A DNA stretch of 64,000 nucleotides, from contig CM046832.1 in the NCBI GenBank assembly GCA_025618425.1, forward strand, positions 64,935,279-64,999,278, written 5' to 3'. How positions within the stretch are numbered: position 1 is the stretch's first letter; the number at the start of each line of letters is the position of its first letter. Under the pieces are notes generated by a model. It ran no database searches and was not told where the DNA came from. It was given only the letters and a program-made list of their open reading frames with translations. A program made the position numbers and the translations under genes. Below are positions 1 to 59,100 of this stretch, piece by piece. The stretch is from Heliocidaris tuberculata (taxonomy: Eukaryota > Echinodermata > Echinoidea > Camarodonta > Echinometridae).

Positions 1-390
1 TGCCATCAACTTAAAAAGAAAGGTTCAAAAATGACATGAGTTTCATTTGTGTTTTATAATTCATGAATGCCAATAATATAATTGCCATCCTCATTATTTG
101 AAGAAATGATTAAAGTTAATCTTACTCACCTTCATTTTATGAAGGCCTGAGATAATGATGATCCTAGTTAGGTAAAAACGTGATTCATTAAAATGTTATT
201 CTGTTCACCTCTGTTTCATTTGCATTTCATAATTCTTCATGAAGGCCTGAGATAATTATGATCTTCATTAGATAAAGGCCGAAGGTCCAAAAAGGGGATA
301 GCATAGAAATTGTAACTTTTCCTGACCAAACCAATCTTTTAAGATTGCCATCAACTTAAAAAGAAAGGTCCAAAAATGACATGAGTTTTT
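1..390. repeat. Direct repeat, 345 bp spacing, at window edge
   Basis: The first ~43 bases recur almost unchanged at 346-388. Inside lies a shorter repeat with the core GAAGGCCTGAGATAATNATGATC at ~140 and ~241. The left boundary is outside the window. Confidence 0.7.
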
Positions 391-523
391 ATGTTGTCAT
401 CAAGTGGTTTAATTGATTTCCTAACAAAATTAACGGAAGAAAACAGAAACATTTCTTTTCTTAGCTCAATTTACCACTGATTACACCAGCGCTTTGACAA
501 AATTTCCTCTGGGCTCTCTCCCT

Positions 524-687
524 CCCCCCCCCCCCCCCCCAGTCTTGACAAATTCAACTTTTGACAGGAAACAGCCCGGAAGTGGACTAGAGCCTCAAAC
601 CAGAAGGTTTCCGTTACCCAGCCTGGTTTGACTTCCAGCACTAATCCATGTATGTGTTTGGAGGGGGGGGGGGGGGGGGGGGGGGGG
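524..687. repeat. Poly-C (524-540) and poly-G (663-687) runs
   Basis: A 17 nt C run, then a 25 nt G run 120 bp away. Together they could pair as an inverted repeat or form G-rich structures; such lengths are also prone to sequencing error. Confidence 0.85.
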
Positions 688-1194
688 CGCAGGTATAGCT
701 TGAGTAAAAAGGATTAAAAGCAGTTACAAATGTACAAGTAGTACAAGTCCAGAAATGCTCATGATTTCATCCAAAATAATTTTGTATTACTTTACTGAAT
801 ACACAAATCAATCATTCACAAGTGAATCAATTTCATTTCCTATTTGGTGTCTGCTCTCTTCTTATTGTTGAAGGCACTATTTATGTAGAAAAAATAAGAA
901 TCATTGAAGTTGATGATGTGATGTTGATAAGAGGTGTAGTTTTCTAATGGATCAACTAGCGGGGTTTGAATTCCAGCGGCATCGCTTATGACCTTTTAGT
1001 TTGACATTAGTCTGCTCCCCAAATTGGCAGTCAATATTTGTTTTATGTATCACATCCAATGTGTGAATCCTTTAAAGTACACATTCAAAGAAAATCACAA
1101 ATATGATAAATAATGTATCACTAGAAACTGGCAAGTTAACAGATAGCAATCGTATCAGTTTAAAGTCAACTACATATCAGGTAATTAAACAATA

Positions 1195-1880
1195 ATACAA
1201 ATAAAACTACCTCCCAGCATCTGCGATATACAAGCACTTCGCCAAAAAAATAACAATGTTTCAATGACGTCAATAAAGGGAACAATCCTGTTCAAGCAGA
1301 CGACGTCCCATAAAGAATGAACATAAGTGCAGTGCAGTTATTTCTCAAATTATAAAGAATTTAGTGTATTCAAACGTGCCCATATTTCACACCATTCTAA
1401 AATGGGAATGAAACAGATTCTGATTACTGAAATCTTTTGTTTGTAAATATATAGGAATAGGGTTAATAAACAATCAAAGAAACCACACTTTCAAATTGAA
1501 AAGCCCGCTGAATGATTGCAAGGACGGTATTCATCCCTCATTCAACGCCGAACGTCCAGCGGTGTATGCAGCTGTGAATGCAATGGCGTCTAATTTGTTT
1601 ACAAGCAACTGATTCCTTTATTCTTGTAACGCTTCATTTTCCATCCAAATAAACCCATGCACGGGGTTTAGAGTGAGGCAATATATGTATTAAACATAAT
1701 AGACTAATGCTAGTGAAAGTGAAATAACTGAAGAGAAGATGACAAAACAGGCACTGAAAATATGTGAGATGTTATGGGACATCGTCTGCTTGTGCAATTA
1801 ACGTCCTGTCTTTGACGTCACACATTTCAGCGGCTTTCAGAGAGCTGTTCAGGTGCTATGTCGGGGCTGTATTTTAGCAA
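1195..1880. repeat. Imperfect foldback element upstream of the WD gene
   Basis: Sequence at ~1264-1315 is the approximate reverse complement of ~1771-1828 (CAAGCAGACGA-GTCCCATAA), and 1330-1400 of ~1700-1760, folding around ~1545. Each outer arm carries a TGACGTCA (1265-1272 and 1813-1820). Confidence 0.6.
1265..1820 (+). promoter_or_regulatory. Two CRE-like TGACGTCA palindromes upstream of exon 1
   Basis: Perfect cAMP-response-element octamers at 1265-1272 and 1813-1820. An imperfect X-box-like GTTTAC-AA-GCAAC lies at 1597-1609. All sit within the foldback element, so they may be repeat sequence rather than promoter. Confidence 0.3.
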
Positions 1881-2081
1881 TTTGTAATTGATAATAATCA
1901 TTACTTCGAATGTTTGCAAGCGTCGAATTTTGACAAACTTGTCCGGTCTAAGCTTCACCTACGCAATAATGAAACTTAAGTCAGTTTTAAAAATCAATGA
2001 ATATCTACTTTAAAAAACTTGATGAAGATATGCCTGTCAAAATGTAGTTACTTGATGGTATCAGTGTTGTAGTAGAGACCA

Positions 2082-2229
2082 GGCCTCGTTTCATAAAACT
2101 TGTTATCAATAACAAGTTGCAATAATTGTTATAAGCTACTGAAATACTTGAATCTGATTGGCTGAGAGCGAATTTGTCATAGAAATAAGGCAGTTGTCAT
2201 TAATAACATGTTTTATGAAACAGGGCCCA
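2082..2229. mobile_element. ~148 bp foldback MITE, family A
   Basis: Ends are inverted: GTTTCATAAAACTTGTTAT on the left and the complement TTTTATGAAACAGGGCCC on the right, with CTGATTGGCT in the middle. A relative lies at 8325-8463. Confidence 0.75.
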
Positions 2230-2473
2230 GGAATCCCCAGTCCAAGACCAGGAGGAAAACTTATGATTATGTTCATTTCATATCAGGACCAGGACAACGA
2301 AAATTCCATCGTTTGCATGTCTTCTGTACATATCAAATTGTGCCTGTTCCTGATTTTTAACAATTGCTCAGTAATTGTGGCTTCAACAGCCAATGTTACG
2401 TCTGCTGTTTTTGGCTAGAATCTTGATATGACATATTTTAAGGTTCATATTCAATGTACTGTGAGTTATCTGT

Positions 2474-49418
<46,945 letters not shown>

Positions 49419-50369
49419 ATGCTTTGTATTGTGTGTGTATTTATGCAGCTGAGATCCTGTGCCTTCATTCATATCAAATGAGTTAAGAATAGGAGGTATA
49501 CTAATTCAGTTTATCCAATTTCTAGGAAAGCTATCATTATGTCTAAAAGTAAGCTATAGGAACCCAAGGGTTTGAGTCCTATCTGAGGGATGAATGCCTT
49601 CCCCTGCGGTACTAGTGCATTGACTTCTTCTCTTATCTGGCCCACCAAATTTCCAAGACTGTTACTTTCTTCCACTGAGCCATAAACTGCCTCCTTAAAG
49701 CATAATTGTCAGAAGTAAATTCTTATTGCAGTTAATATTGTTAAGTATTATGTTTGTTGGGCTTTCACTGTGGTTGAATGGTGGTTAAACACGACATGTT
49801 GGTTTTGATGCACAAAACATTTGCTCTTTTCTTTGTGCAAGCAGCAGTGATATTGTACTTGTGTACATTTTGCAAAAGAAGGAAAAAGAAGAAATAGCAA
49901 GAAATAGAAGAATGGGGCTTCAAAGACTGTAATTTAGAGGGGAAAAAAATTATTTAAAGAATTCTAGTCACATATTTATGTTATATGAGTGACTATTTGA
50001 GCAGGGTGTGAACAAAGCCATAACTTAATATTTTTTCATCAGATATGGGAGTGAACAATGTGTTTATAGTGAAATATACAAATTATGTGGAGGAATCTGT
50101 TGTTAATAACATTCATAATGTTATTGTAATCCAGTCCCTTTGCTGGAGGTACATGTAACTCAAAGTATTGGTCCAAGTCAGTTGGAGAAATATGTTTATC
50201 TTGATGCACTTTTGCAATAATTAATTTCTTTAAAATGCCAACCAAATCTCTGGTATCCTTAAAACCAGCTAGTTTTCTAGGACAGGAAAATTAAATATCT
50301 TTAGTCTCATCATAAAAGCTTCAAAAATTTGTTAGAAATCACCCATGTGAACAGATAAGTACTCTGTAT

Positions 50370-50585
50370 ACAGGAGCCTGGGAACAATTTTGTTACTGGG
50401 GGTGCTGTGAGCAAAAAAAAAAAAGAAGAAGTTCCTCACCGTTTTGTGGTCTCTTTTTAACTACTTTTTAGCTACAGCACCCCCTACAGCATCCCCAGCA
50501 TTCTCAGCCTTCTAGGGGGTGCTGTGCACCCCCTCAAAAAATTCTGGGTGTGCTGCAGCACCCCCAGCTCCCGGGGGCCTGTCTG
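50370..50585. repeat. GGTGCTG/CAGCACC-rich repeat
   Basis: CAGGAGCCTGGGAACAA at the left faces CAGCTCCCGGGGGCCTG at the right; GGGGGTGCTGTG and CAGCACCCCC recur in both orientations. Confidence 0.6.
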
Positions 50586-50809
50586 TATATGAATTTGGAA
50601 CTTTAAATGTCATTACATTTTGTAAGATCTTGACTTTCTACATCAAGAGATCCACTGCCAAAGTTGAATTAAAAAAAAAAAAAAAAAAATTGGCATAAGA
50701 ACAAAACTTTGCTTTTCTTTATTATCTGTATGAATATGATCAAAGTAATGGTTAATGCATTCAAGTTGGCAAGTACTGTATATAATGTGCAACATTTTTA
50801 TACATGATG

Positions 50810-50815
50810 AATAAA
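50810..50815 (+). promoter_or_regulatory. Candidate poly(A) signal of the WD gene
   Basis: AATAAA about 1.4 kb after the stop, followed within 20 nt by a GT-rich stretch (GTAAGTGTGTGTTTT), the usual downstream element. Another AATAAA near 51642 is also followed by GTGTGTG and could serve instead. Confidence 0.5.
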
Positions 50816-51173
50816 TTGATGATGGTAAGTGTGTGTTTTAGACCAATTTTCATCAAAAGAAATATCTGTCCACCTAAAGTGAGGCTGTTTAGACCATGTG
50901 CAATCTGTCCAATTCAATGAGGCCTTAATTAAACATGTATAACCTTGAGCATGTTTATCATGTAAATATTAAGTATTATATTCCACATACTAAGAATCTT
51001 GCTGTTAGATTGGTCAGAAGGTAATCACGTGATAAAATGTAGTTCTCCCAATCAATCGACCCGAGAAGGAAAGTTTGTGACCTTGACGGAATAGTGCTTC
51101 TATGTTTCGCTGATCTCTTCAGTTCATTACAGAGTCACAATGCGTTATCAATATTTTGGGTACGCGCGAAATG

Positions 51174-51270
51174 AAAGTACGTGACCTTTACAAATAGTCA
51201 AATTGAAAAGTGCGTGACCTCTACGAATAGTCAAACTGAAAAGTGTGTGACCTTTACAAATAGCTCAATA
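51174..51270 (+). repeat. ~35 bp tandem repeat, three units
   Basis: AAAGTACGTGACCTTTACAA and relatives (GTGCGTGACCTCTACGAATAG, GTGTGTGACCTTTACAAATAG) repeat three times. Confidence 0.85.
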
Positions 51271-51456
51271 GGTGTACTAAAATAAGCACGCATTGCACAA
51301 TCGTGCGCTTAAAATGATAAAACAATTGTGCGCACCCAGGTAGGAATACGGTTTATGGTGGTTTTAACTTCCTTTGTGAATTCTGGCCTAAATGTCTTTT
51401 TCGAGAAGTAGACAATAATTGTCTTTCTCGTACCAGTAAAATGTTTCAGATGTGGA

Positions 51457-51650
51457 ATATAGAGCAAATAATCACCTTTTGATTTCAGGCAATGAGACGT
51501 ACTATCACTTCCTCGGCGATCTGAATGTATAACACTATCTTTGCTCAGCTTCGCTTAGGAAAGATAGCTACATCCAGATTGCCTCGGAAGTGATAGTTTG
51601 TCCCATCACCTTCACCAATGGTAATTATTTGCTTAATACCAATAAATATT
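51457..51650. mobile_element. ~190 bp foldback element
   Basis: AGCAAATAATCACCTTTTG faces complement of TAAGCAAATAATTACCATTGG; inner ACTATCACTTCCTCGGCGAT faces TTGCCTCGGAAGTGATAGT around AAGCTTCGC-like loop sequence. Confidence 0.8.
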
Positions 51651-51952
51651 ATATTGCATTTTTACAGTGTGTGTAAATGATTGAATGTTGTTTAGTTTGT
51701 AAATATAGATTGGGAAGACAGAGGCTGTATATTGAAATGCTTATTCTGTTTTGCACAAATAAGTTTTAGGAAATAAATTATTGTATTTATTAGAAAAAGA
51801 AATATGGTGAAAATGTTTTTGCTTTGTATGGTATTTTGGCTCATCTAGAATTTATGTGTGCCCCCCCCCCCTCTCTTTCTCCCTCTTATACCTTTTTGTC
51901 TGTATGTCTCTTTATGAGGTTATATATTTCTTTTTATTTTTTGCAGGTTTTT

Positions 51953-52003
51953 TTCTTTCTTTCTCTCTCTCTCTCTCTTTCTCTCTTTCTCTCTCTCTTA
52001 TCT
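51953..52003 (+). repeat. CT microsatellite
   Basis: TTTCTTTCTTTCTCTCTCTC and similar over ~50 nt. Confidence 0.9.
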
Positions 52004-52606
52004 CTGCAATTAATCAGATTATCTATGAAGAAAGAGGACTTGAATCACAATCTCTCTTTTTTTTAAGAAAAAAATTTCTTTAATTAGATGCATTTAACTA
52101 TTCAAATCAATGGGTAGACAGGACGAGTGGTCCTTAATGTTTGTGCAATGTATTAAGATTTAAAAAATAAGATTTTAAGAGATATTCAACATTGCATATA
52201 CATGACAGGGAGTAGCATGACATTTCTACAAAACATAACGTATTGCTTGTCAATTTCAATTAATTAAATGTCATGAACATAAGCTTGTTGAATATTTCTT
52301 TCATAAATGTTTGAATATGAACATGTATTCATAAATTTGAAGACTGTGATATCATGCTTTCAAAATTTATGAGGATAAGAAAAAAAAAGTATTGATGATG
52401 TGCATAACTGATATAATGATTACGGGATTAAAACTTGAAAAAGTTAGTTTAGAAATATTCATGTACATAAGTGTAAGTTGGTATATGAATATATAATTCC
52501 TTTATATTTTCATTCATCATTACTCCCCACATAGTTCCTGATATATTTCCTGCTACAAATAAACCATTATGGACTTGAACACAAATTTTAGTCTAACAGA
52601 CAGCAT

Positions 52607-52612
52607 TTTATT
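52607..52612 (-). promoter_or_regulatory. Candidate poly(A) signal of the ITIH gene
   Basis: AATAAA on the minus strand about 265 nt after the stop, followed on that strand by TG-rich sequence (CTGTCTGTT, then TTTGTGTT). Confidence 0.5.
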
Positions 52613-52664
52613 TGAGGGCATCTACCCCCTTTACCACCACACCAAGATAAATACCCCCACCATC

Positions 52665-52700
52665 TCCTCCACCCCTCCCCCCCTCCCCCCCTCCCCCCCC
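52665..52700 (+). repeat. C-rich tract
   Basis: Runs of CCCCCCTCC end in a C8 run; on the minus strand this is a G-rich stretch near the ITIH 3' UTR. Confidence 0.85.
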
Positions 52701-52874
52701 GGCCAATTACTGAAAATGAAATAAAGTTATTAACAGGGCAGAAATTCATTTAAAAAAAATAGAAACCAGTCTAACAATAAACTGTTGAATCGCGCAGTCT
52801 GTCATTTTACAGTGATATATATTCATTCTTTTTTCTTTTCTTCCATTTCAGTATAAATTGGACATATCGTCCAC

Positions 52875-53137
52875 TTAAATATCCCATATCAGTGGACGTG
52901 CATTCAGGTACGGTAGCTTGTAGTCTTTGTAGTCTCCTTCAATCAGACCCTTTGCATTATGACTAGCATGCCAGCACTCACGGAAGTCTTTGCTGAGGGG
53001 TATCTGACGACTTATGAGGTGGACCGGGACCTTTCGGTCATCGATCAACATTTCAGCATTCACGTCTTTGGCTCTGGGTGAGAGAAGTTCATCTTGAGGG
53101 TTTGTTACCAGGATTCTTCTCTTCCGCTGGAACTGAC
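52875..53137 (-). CDS. ITIH: ITIH terminal exon
   Basis: Residues 754-840 and TAA at 52877-52875. Acceptor TTTATCAG, phase 1. [20 protein letters not shown] contains a dibasic run. [20 protein letters not shown] matches the C-W-x-x-x-x-x-x-x-G-L-I-x-G-x-Y-x-x-Y ending of heavy-chain C-terminal domains. Confidence 0.94.
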
Positions 53138-56100
53138 CTGATAAATGAAAGGAAAAAAAGTGCCAGCTAGACTGATACAAATACAGGATTCTTCAGATCA
53201 GCCTTATAGATTAGTGGCATAGCGACAGAGGACATGTACCCCACCTTTAGCAAATGGCAGAAAAGAAATGGAGGGAAAAGGGAGATTTCTCTCCTACACC
53301 CTCCCTCACTTGATTTATTTACTCCCAACATAAGCTCCTTTGCACATCTCCCCTTGACGACCACTGGTGCCCCTTCATTGAATGGATACACCCACCCTAC
53401 TCCTCTGGTGTATGCTATACTACATCTACATGTTACATGGGCCACGGAATGGGGGGGGGGGGCTGCAGCCCCCTCCCCCACCCCACCCACTATTTTTGAG
53501 TAGACACGTTTCATAAAATCTTGGAAAACGTTGTATACAATGTCATGAATGCTTGAATTTAAATGGTTACTGCCTTTCCCCGGTTGTATTTGGTTGTATT
53601 CTGTAGCATGCACCGGCTTTCTAGCACTCCTACTTTTCCTATTTTTTCCTGCTTTTTTGACTATCCTCCTACTTCTTCCTTTTTCCCAATTCTCCTACTT
53701 TATCCTACTTTTTTTTTCAAACATATCTGAGATATTTATGCAAGGCTATAATGCACAAGGATCTTATTGTAGCTCAGTTATTGCAGGTCCTAACAAGCTT
53801 TTCAATCATTTCCTTTTAATACGTAGTTACTGTTTTTATCTTTCCACCTCGATTTCAGTTTTCCCCTATACATTTCTTTTTATCCTTCTTCTGATCTCTC
53901 TTGACCTTTTTGTATGATCCTTCTCTCCTGACCCTCTCCTTTTTTCTCTTGGCTAATGTCTCTCTCTTTCCTTCCTTATTTTCTCCTTTTTTCCTTTCTT
54001 TCTTTTTCCTTCTTTTTTTTTCATTTTTCTTTTCTTATTCCTTTCTTTCTCTAATCTACTTCTCTTCTTACTGTTTTTTTTTCTTTCTCCATCTATCCCC
54101 TCTTCTATCTCTTCTTCTTGGTCTTCTTCCATGTTGTTTTTATGTCTGAGGTTAATTATTATTACATATATATGTCATTTATTAATTAATGTTTATTTAT
54201 ATGTCTTCCTTTGATATGAATGTATTTGTATTACTTGTATGAGTTGTGTATTTTTATGTATGATTCCTCACCTGGAAGGAAATTTTCTTTCTTTTTTTTG
54301 GAAGAAGACTGAATAAATATATTATCTTATTATCTTAAGTTTTTTAAATTTCTATCTCTGCATGTGTATTTCTTTGCTTTCTCTTTCTATTTTTCCTTCT
54401 GTATTTCTTTGTTTTGCCTTCTTTCATCTCTCATTTCTATCTTTTGCCTATATATTTCTTTGGTTTAATTCTCTTTCCATCTATCCTTATATATGTTCTT
54501 GTTTTTCACTCTCCAGTTTTCTATCTTTCCGTATGTGTATCTTTGCATTTTTTCTTTCATTTTCTGTGTTTCCCCCTTATTTAATCTTCTCATTCTATTC
54601 ATCCTGATGTATTTTTTTTCTTCATTTTTCTATTGTCTTCTCTTTCTATATTGCCATTAATATGTATTTGTTTCTTCTCCTTTTCGACCTTAGTATTTCT
54701 GTTCTCGTTTACTCTCTTTATCATCCTTATATATTTTTTATTGCCCCTTCTTTAACTTTCTCTTTCTATTCACCAATTATGTATTTTAAATTTTTTACTC
54801 CGACTGTCTTCTCTTTGTATATTTCCTTATGTATTTTTTTCTCCTTTCTATCATTATCTATCATCTACAATTCATTGTTTTTCCCCAAGTCTTTAGCCTT
54901 TTCTTACTATTCTTTTTTTTTTCCCTTTTTATATTGTCTTCTGACTATAATTCATTATGTAGATGTAGTTCTCTGTATTTACCCCTTCTTTAACAATCTT
55001 TTTTTGTTCTTCCTTCTGTATTTCTTGGTTTTTTACTTTTCCATCCTCTTTTCTTTCTATTTTTCAATGTTTATTTCTTTGTTTTTCCTTCTCTCAACTT
55101 TTATCTTTCCTTGTCTATGTAAGGCCAACCCTTGAATTGTGTCAGGGGCCATCTTTTCATACCGAGGTGTAAGAGGGGAGGGGGTGGGTAAATTAAGGGC
55201 CTGCTTTTGCGTTTACGACCCAACCCCAAAAAGAGGGTAGGCCTCAGACACTATTTTACGTGTTACAGGGGTCTTAGACAACCGGGTCTTTGGGATTTAC
55301 CACAACAAGATGGAAGTAGAGGAGCCTGGCAGTGTGGTCATCCCATCTAGTATGTTTTCTGAAAGCTATGTATCCCTTTTCGCTTTGCCATGAAATGGGT
55401 ATAATATATGACTGTATTAAATACAGATTGTGAGGTCTAGTCAGAACACTGGGCAGTCAAGTACTGACACAGAAAGAAAAAAAAAGAACCAATCTTGAGA
55501 ACCTGCAAATATCCTACTTTCATCCTACTTTGTGTCTCCTAAATCCTACTCTTCTTCTTACTTTTTCCGAAATTTTGATCCTACTTTTCTCCTCCCTTTT
55601 TTCTTGCGTGCATGTGCTTGAAAACCTGCATGCACAAAGTAGTTGTAAATCTACCCCTTTTTCAAAACAAAGAATAGTTGTATGTTATCTTCAGGAACCT
55701 ATTGAATGGAAATGGAGATCAATTGTAAGATTTTGCAGACAATTTTTCTAATCAAAATTTGATTGAAGAAATTGTGAAATCTGTGAGACTGAACGCAACT
55801 TCCAACAAGAACTCATCGTTAATAATGAGTTTTGTTTGGTTCATATATACATTGACACCCTTACAGCATGATATTGATATAATATTCCTTTTCAATAAAT
55901 GGACTTACCAATGAGCCCATGGGCATCTCCTGAGAAGCCCTTTCCCTCCTCGATGTAGAGCCCAACATAATCAACCCGATGCTTCCTGGCGCTGTCGTCT
56001 TCAGTCAAGAAACTATTCCCGTGCTTCACTCGGTGAGCAATGACCACCACCACGATATCATCACCATGAGCGATCACCACCTCGCGCTTATTCCGAATAT

Positions 56101-59100
56101 GGACCACGAAGTCGCCGACACGCATGGAGAGGCCTTCGTCCCAGCCCAGTTTGAACGCCTCGTAGTTGACTTCGATGGTGTCAGGCGTGAGAACAAGGTA
56201 CCGGTCGATCCCGAGAAGGACACCGATCTTGCCAAAGTAAGTACGGTTCTTCTTGGCACCGGGCATTCCCTTTTCTGCCGGGATGACGTAAGCCGACACC
56301 GAGAAATCTGGGATGGAGCGTGGAGTGAGACGGGGGAATTGTGGAGCGGGATGAAGAGCGGGGAGGAGACGAATATAGTTTGTGATTATTCATGTGATCT
56401 ATAGTTTGTGATCAATAAATGACATGATTTGTAAGCACGAAGAGCTTACCACAATGAATCGAATCATAGCAAGCATTTGCTGTAATAGTGGAGTTAATGA
56501 AATTGCATGCGCAACCGTTCCTATTGTGAATGTCTAGGAATAAACAATTTGCATTATATATTAGAAGTCGAATTCAATATAACTTAAATCACTTTAATGT
56601 AAACCAACACTCAGAAAGTCAAGTGATCACAAATAAGAACACAACAACGACGACGGTCACGTTTCATTGCCTGGCAATCTCTATGACCTCTTAATATCAC
56701 AAATGCATATTTATCTTATCTTTCCATCACGTAGGCCTATCTAGTTTTAGTCTTCCTATGTTTATAATACATAGTACACAACATGAATAATTCGCATCAT
56801 CTTCTATATTTGTATCACCCAATCGTTATCCTTATCTAATCGTGATTGTGAACTCAACGGTCGGATGATATTGATATAAGATCGCTAGAAGTGATCATCT
56901 TAAAGACAGCATTTAAGTTCTTTGTATTTTTTATTTTTTGGTCTGTAATTATTCATATTTAGACAACATTCCAACGAAATATTGTTGTTCTCAATCACAG
57001 GGGGGTCGACATTTGCCCCCCCCCCCGAAAAAAATGGGAGGGCAAACATATCGTTTTGCCCCCCCCCCCCCCTTTCAATAAATCCGGTGGTGTAAAATAA
57101 AAAAAGGAAAATTATGCAAAACTCGGGAAATGAAACCTTCGAAACAATGAAATATAAAAGGTATTATACACAATCGGGCTTCAATTTCGCCGCGCGCTCT
57201 GGGTGCAAATTCTCAAATTTTCCCTGCTTCATGTAACCGTGGAGAAGCTGGTAATTAAGAGGCGTTAAAAAAATCATGAAGGGTACTATTAGGCTGTCTC
57301 CCCCCCCCCCCCTCCCCTTATCCGAAAAGCAGATCGATGTACCTGCTCAATCATAATCTAGTTTATGCATGAGATTATCGTTTAAATTATCCTGCAGGTC
57401 AAAATATGAAAAAAAAATTGTGAAGAAAAACATTACTTACTGAGCTTTGGATCATCCAAGAGATTGAAGACATCACCAGGATCACCATTGATATCAAAAC
57501 ACACAGTCAAGCCAGAATGAGGGATCTCAACCATGAAGTGAGGATCACTGTCAGCTGTTTGAATAAATAAAGATACAACCATGTTTAAATGATCAAAGTA
57601 TAAGTCAGGCACTTCATTTATGAATAGGCCTATGATAAATTATTATTCCCTTCCTTTAACCGGATAATGTACCCATTTAAACAGCCAAAATCATAAAAGA
57701 GATACAGCACACGTTTAATAGATTCCTCTTTGTCTTACGGATGATCAGTGTATTGAAATCATAATGTCATTTCTCATTTCAGTATCCTGGACTTTGGATT
57801 CTTGATTTGACTTTTTAATTTCAGAGGCTTTCCAGACTAGATATCAAAACTTTATGCCAGGAACTCATTCTTTATTGGACAATATGCCATTAACAGGAGT
57901 TTTGATGTTATTGATGGCGTAAGTCAGAATTCATATCAGAATTACTTACCGAAAGATGTTGGCTGGTTACTGGAATATTGTCCAGAGGACAAGTATGAGA
58001 CTATATCGAGAGAGAGAGAGAGAGAAAAAAAAAGAAGAAATTGATACTTGTGGAAAAATGTATTAAATGGTTCATTTCACTGGTTAAAATAATACATGTA
58101 TTCATATCAAGCCTGATATCTATATGACTATTCAGAACCTCAATCAAACATATTTTATATTATGTTTAAATGTTTATATCTACATGTATAATGCTATTAC
58201 GTTTTTGTCCAAAATCGGATTGCAAACCGATCGTATAGTGCGCGGTGGGCTTTATGTATCTTCCCTTCCATTGGTGACCCGACATTTTCATTTCAGTTTA
58301 TTTATTCCTTAAAATCACATAATCTATCGTTAGTATGGAGGATCTAACACCCCGAAATGCTTGTGGCTTGAGTATGGTAGATGGATCCTTAACATAAAAT
58401 TCAAGCAGATAGAAAAGCTTAAAAACAAGTTCAGTTAGGACTTGTGTTTCACTTGGATTTTATTAGGTTGGCTTCAGGGTTATTGTCAGGTCCAGGGTAA
58501 AAGGAACTAGCTTAGCATTAGAAATTGATCGCCGAACAATATTGTCATTATTGTCGCTGGAACATTTTGAATGGGGGCTGTGACACCCGAATTTGCCGAC
58601 AAAAATGCTGCACCCTATAATAATTAAAGATAAATAATTAAAGAAAACAGAGGTAAAGATCTTGATCATTCAGGCCCATTTTCGCAAGGACGGGCTGACG
58701 CCTTTTGCCAGAATATCAACTTTTCAATTTCTAAATTTCTGCGATCGAGCGAAGCGAGCGAGCAATAGTATTTTAACTTTTCGTAGAGAAAATGTACAGA
58801 AGTTACATACAGAAGCTAATTAGCTTGGAACCTCGCTGCCCAAATATGTGGATATTCAGGCACCTCACTTTGCTGCCCGAATATGAAGTGGTGGTTGCCC
58901 GAATATCGGAATTTTGAAAATCCTGGGGGAAGGGGGGGGGGGGGGGGGGGGCTGCAGCCTATTGCCGAAAGGGGACGCCTTTTGCCTGAATATTAACTTT
59001 CAAGTTTTTCCTTCTTTTTCTTTCCTTCTCTTTTCCTTTCCTTTCCTTTTCCTTCCCTTCTTTTCTTTGTTTTTGTTTTCCTTTCCTTTCCCTTTTCTTT

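Larger units (their letters stand above)
49419..52874. other. Intergenic region between convergent gene ends
   Basis: It contains the presumed 3' UTRs, the dispersed repeat at 49545-49690, a GGTGCTG-rich block (50370-50585), a short tandem repeat (51174-51270), a foldback (51457-51650), a CT tract and a C-rich tract. No further gene was recognised. Confidence 0.65.

Noticed and set aside
54362..55135. Long Phe/Ser/Leu-rich + strand frames that look like membrane proteins
   Set aside because: Hydrophobicity results from T-rich low-complexity DNA; no start context, domain or splice pattern.
56000..56404. 141-residue + strand frame opposite the ITIH C-terminal exon
   Set aside because: It is the antisense shadow of the ITIH exon at 55909-56307, which has clear family motifs and matching phases.
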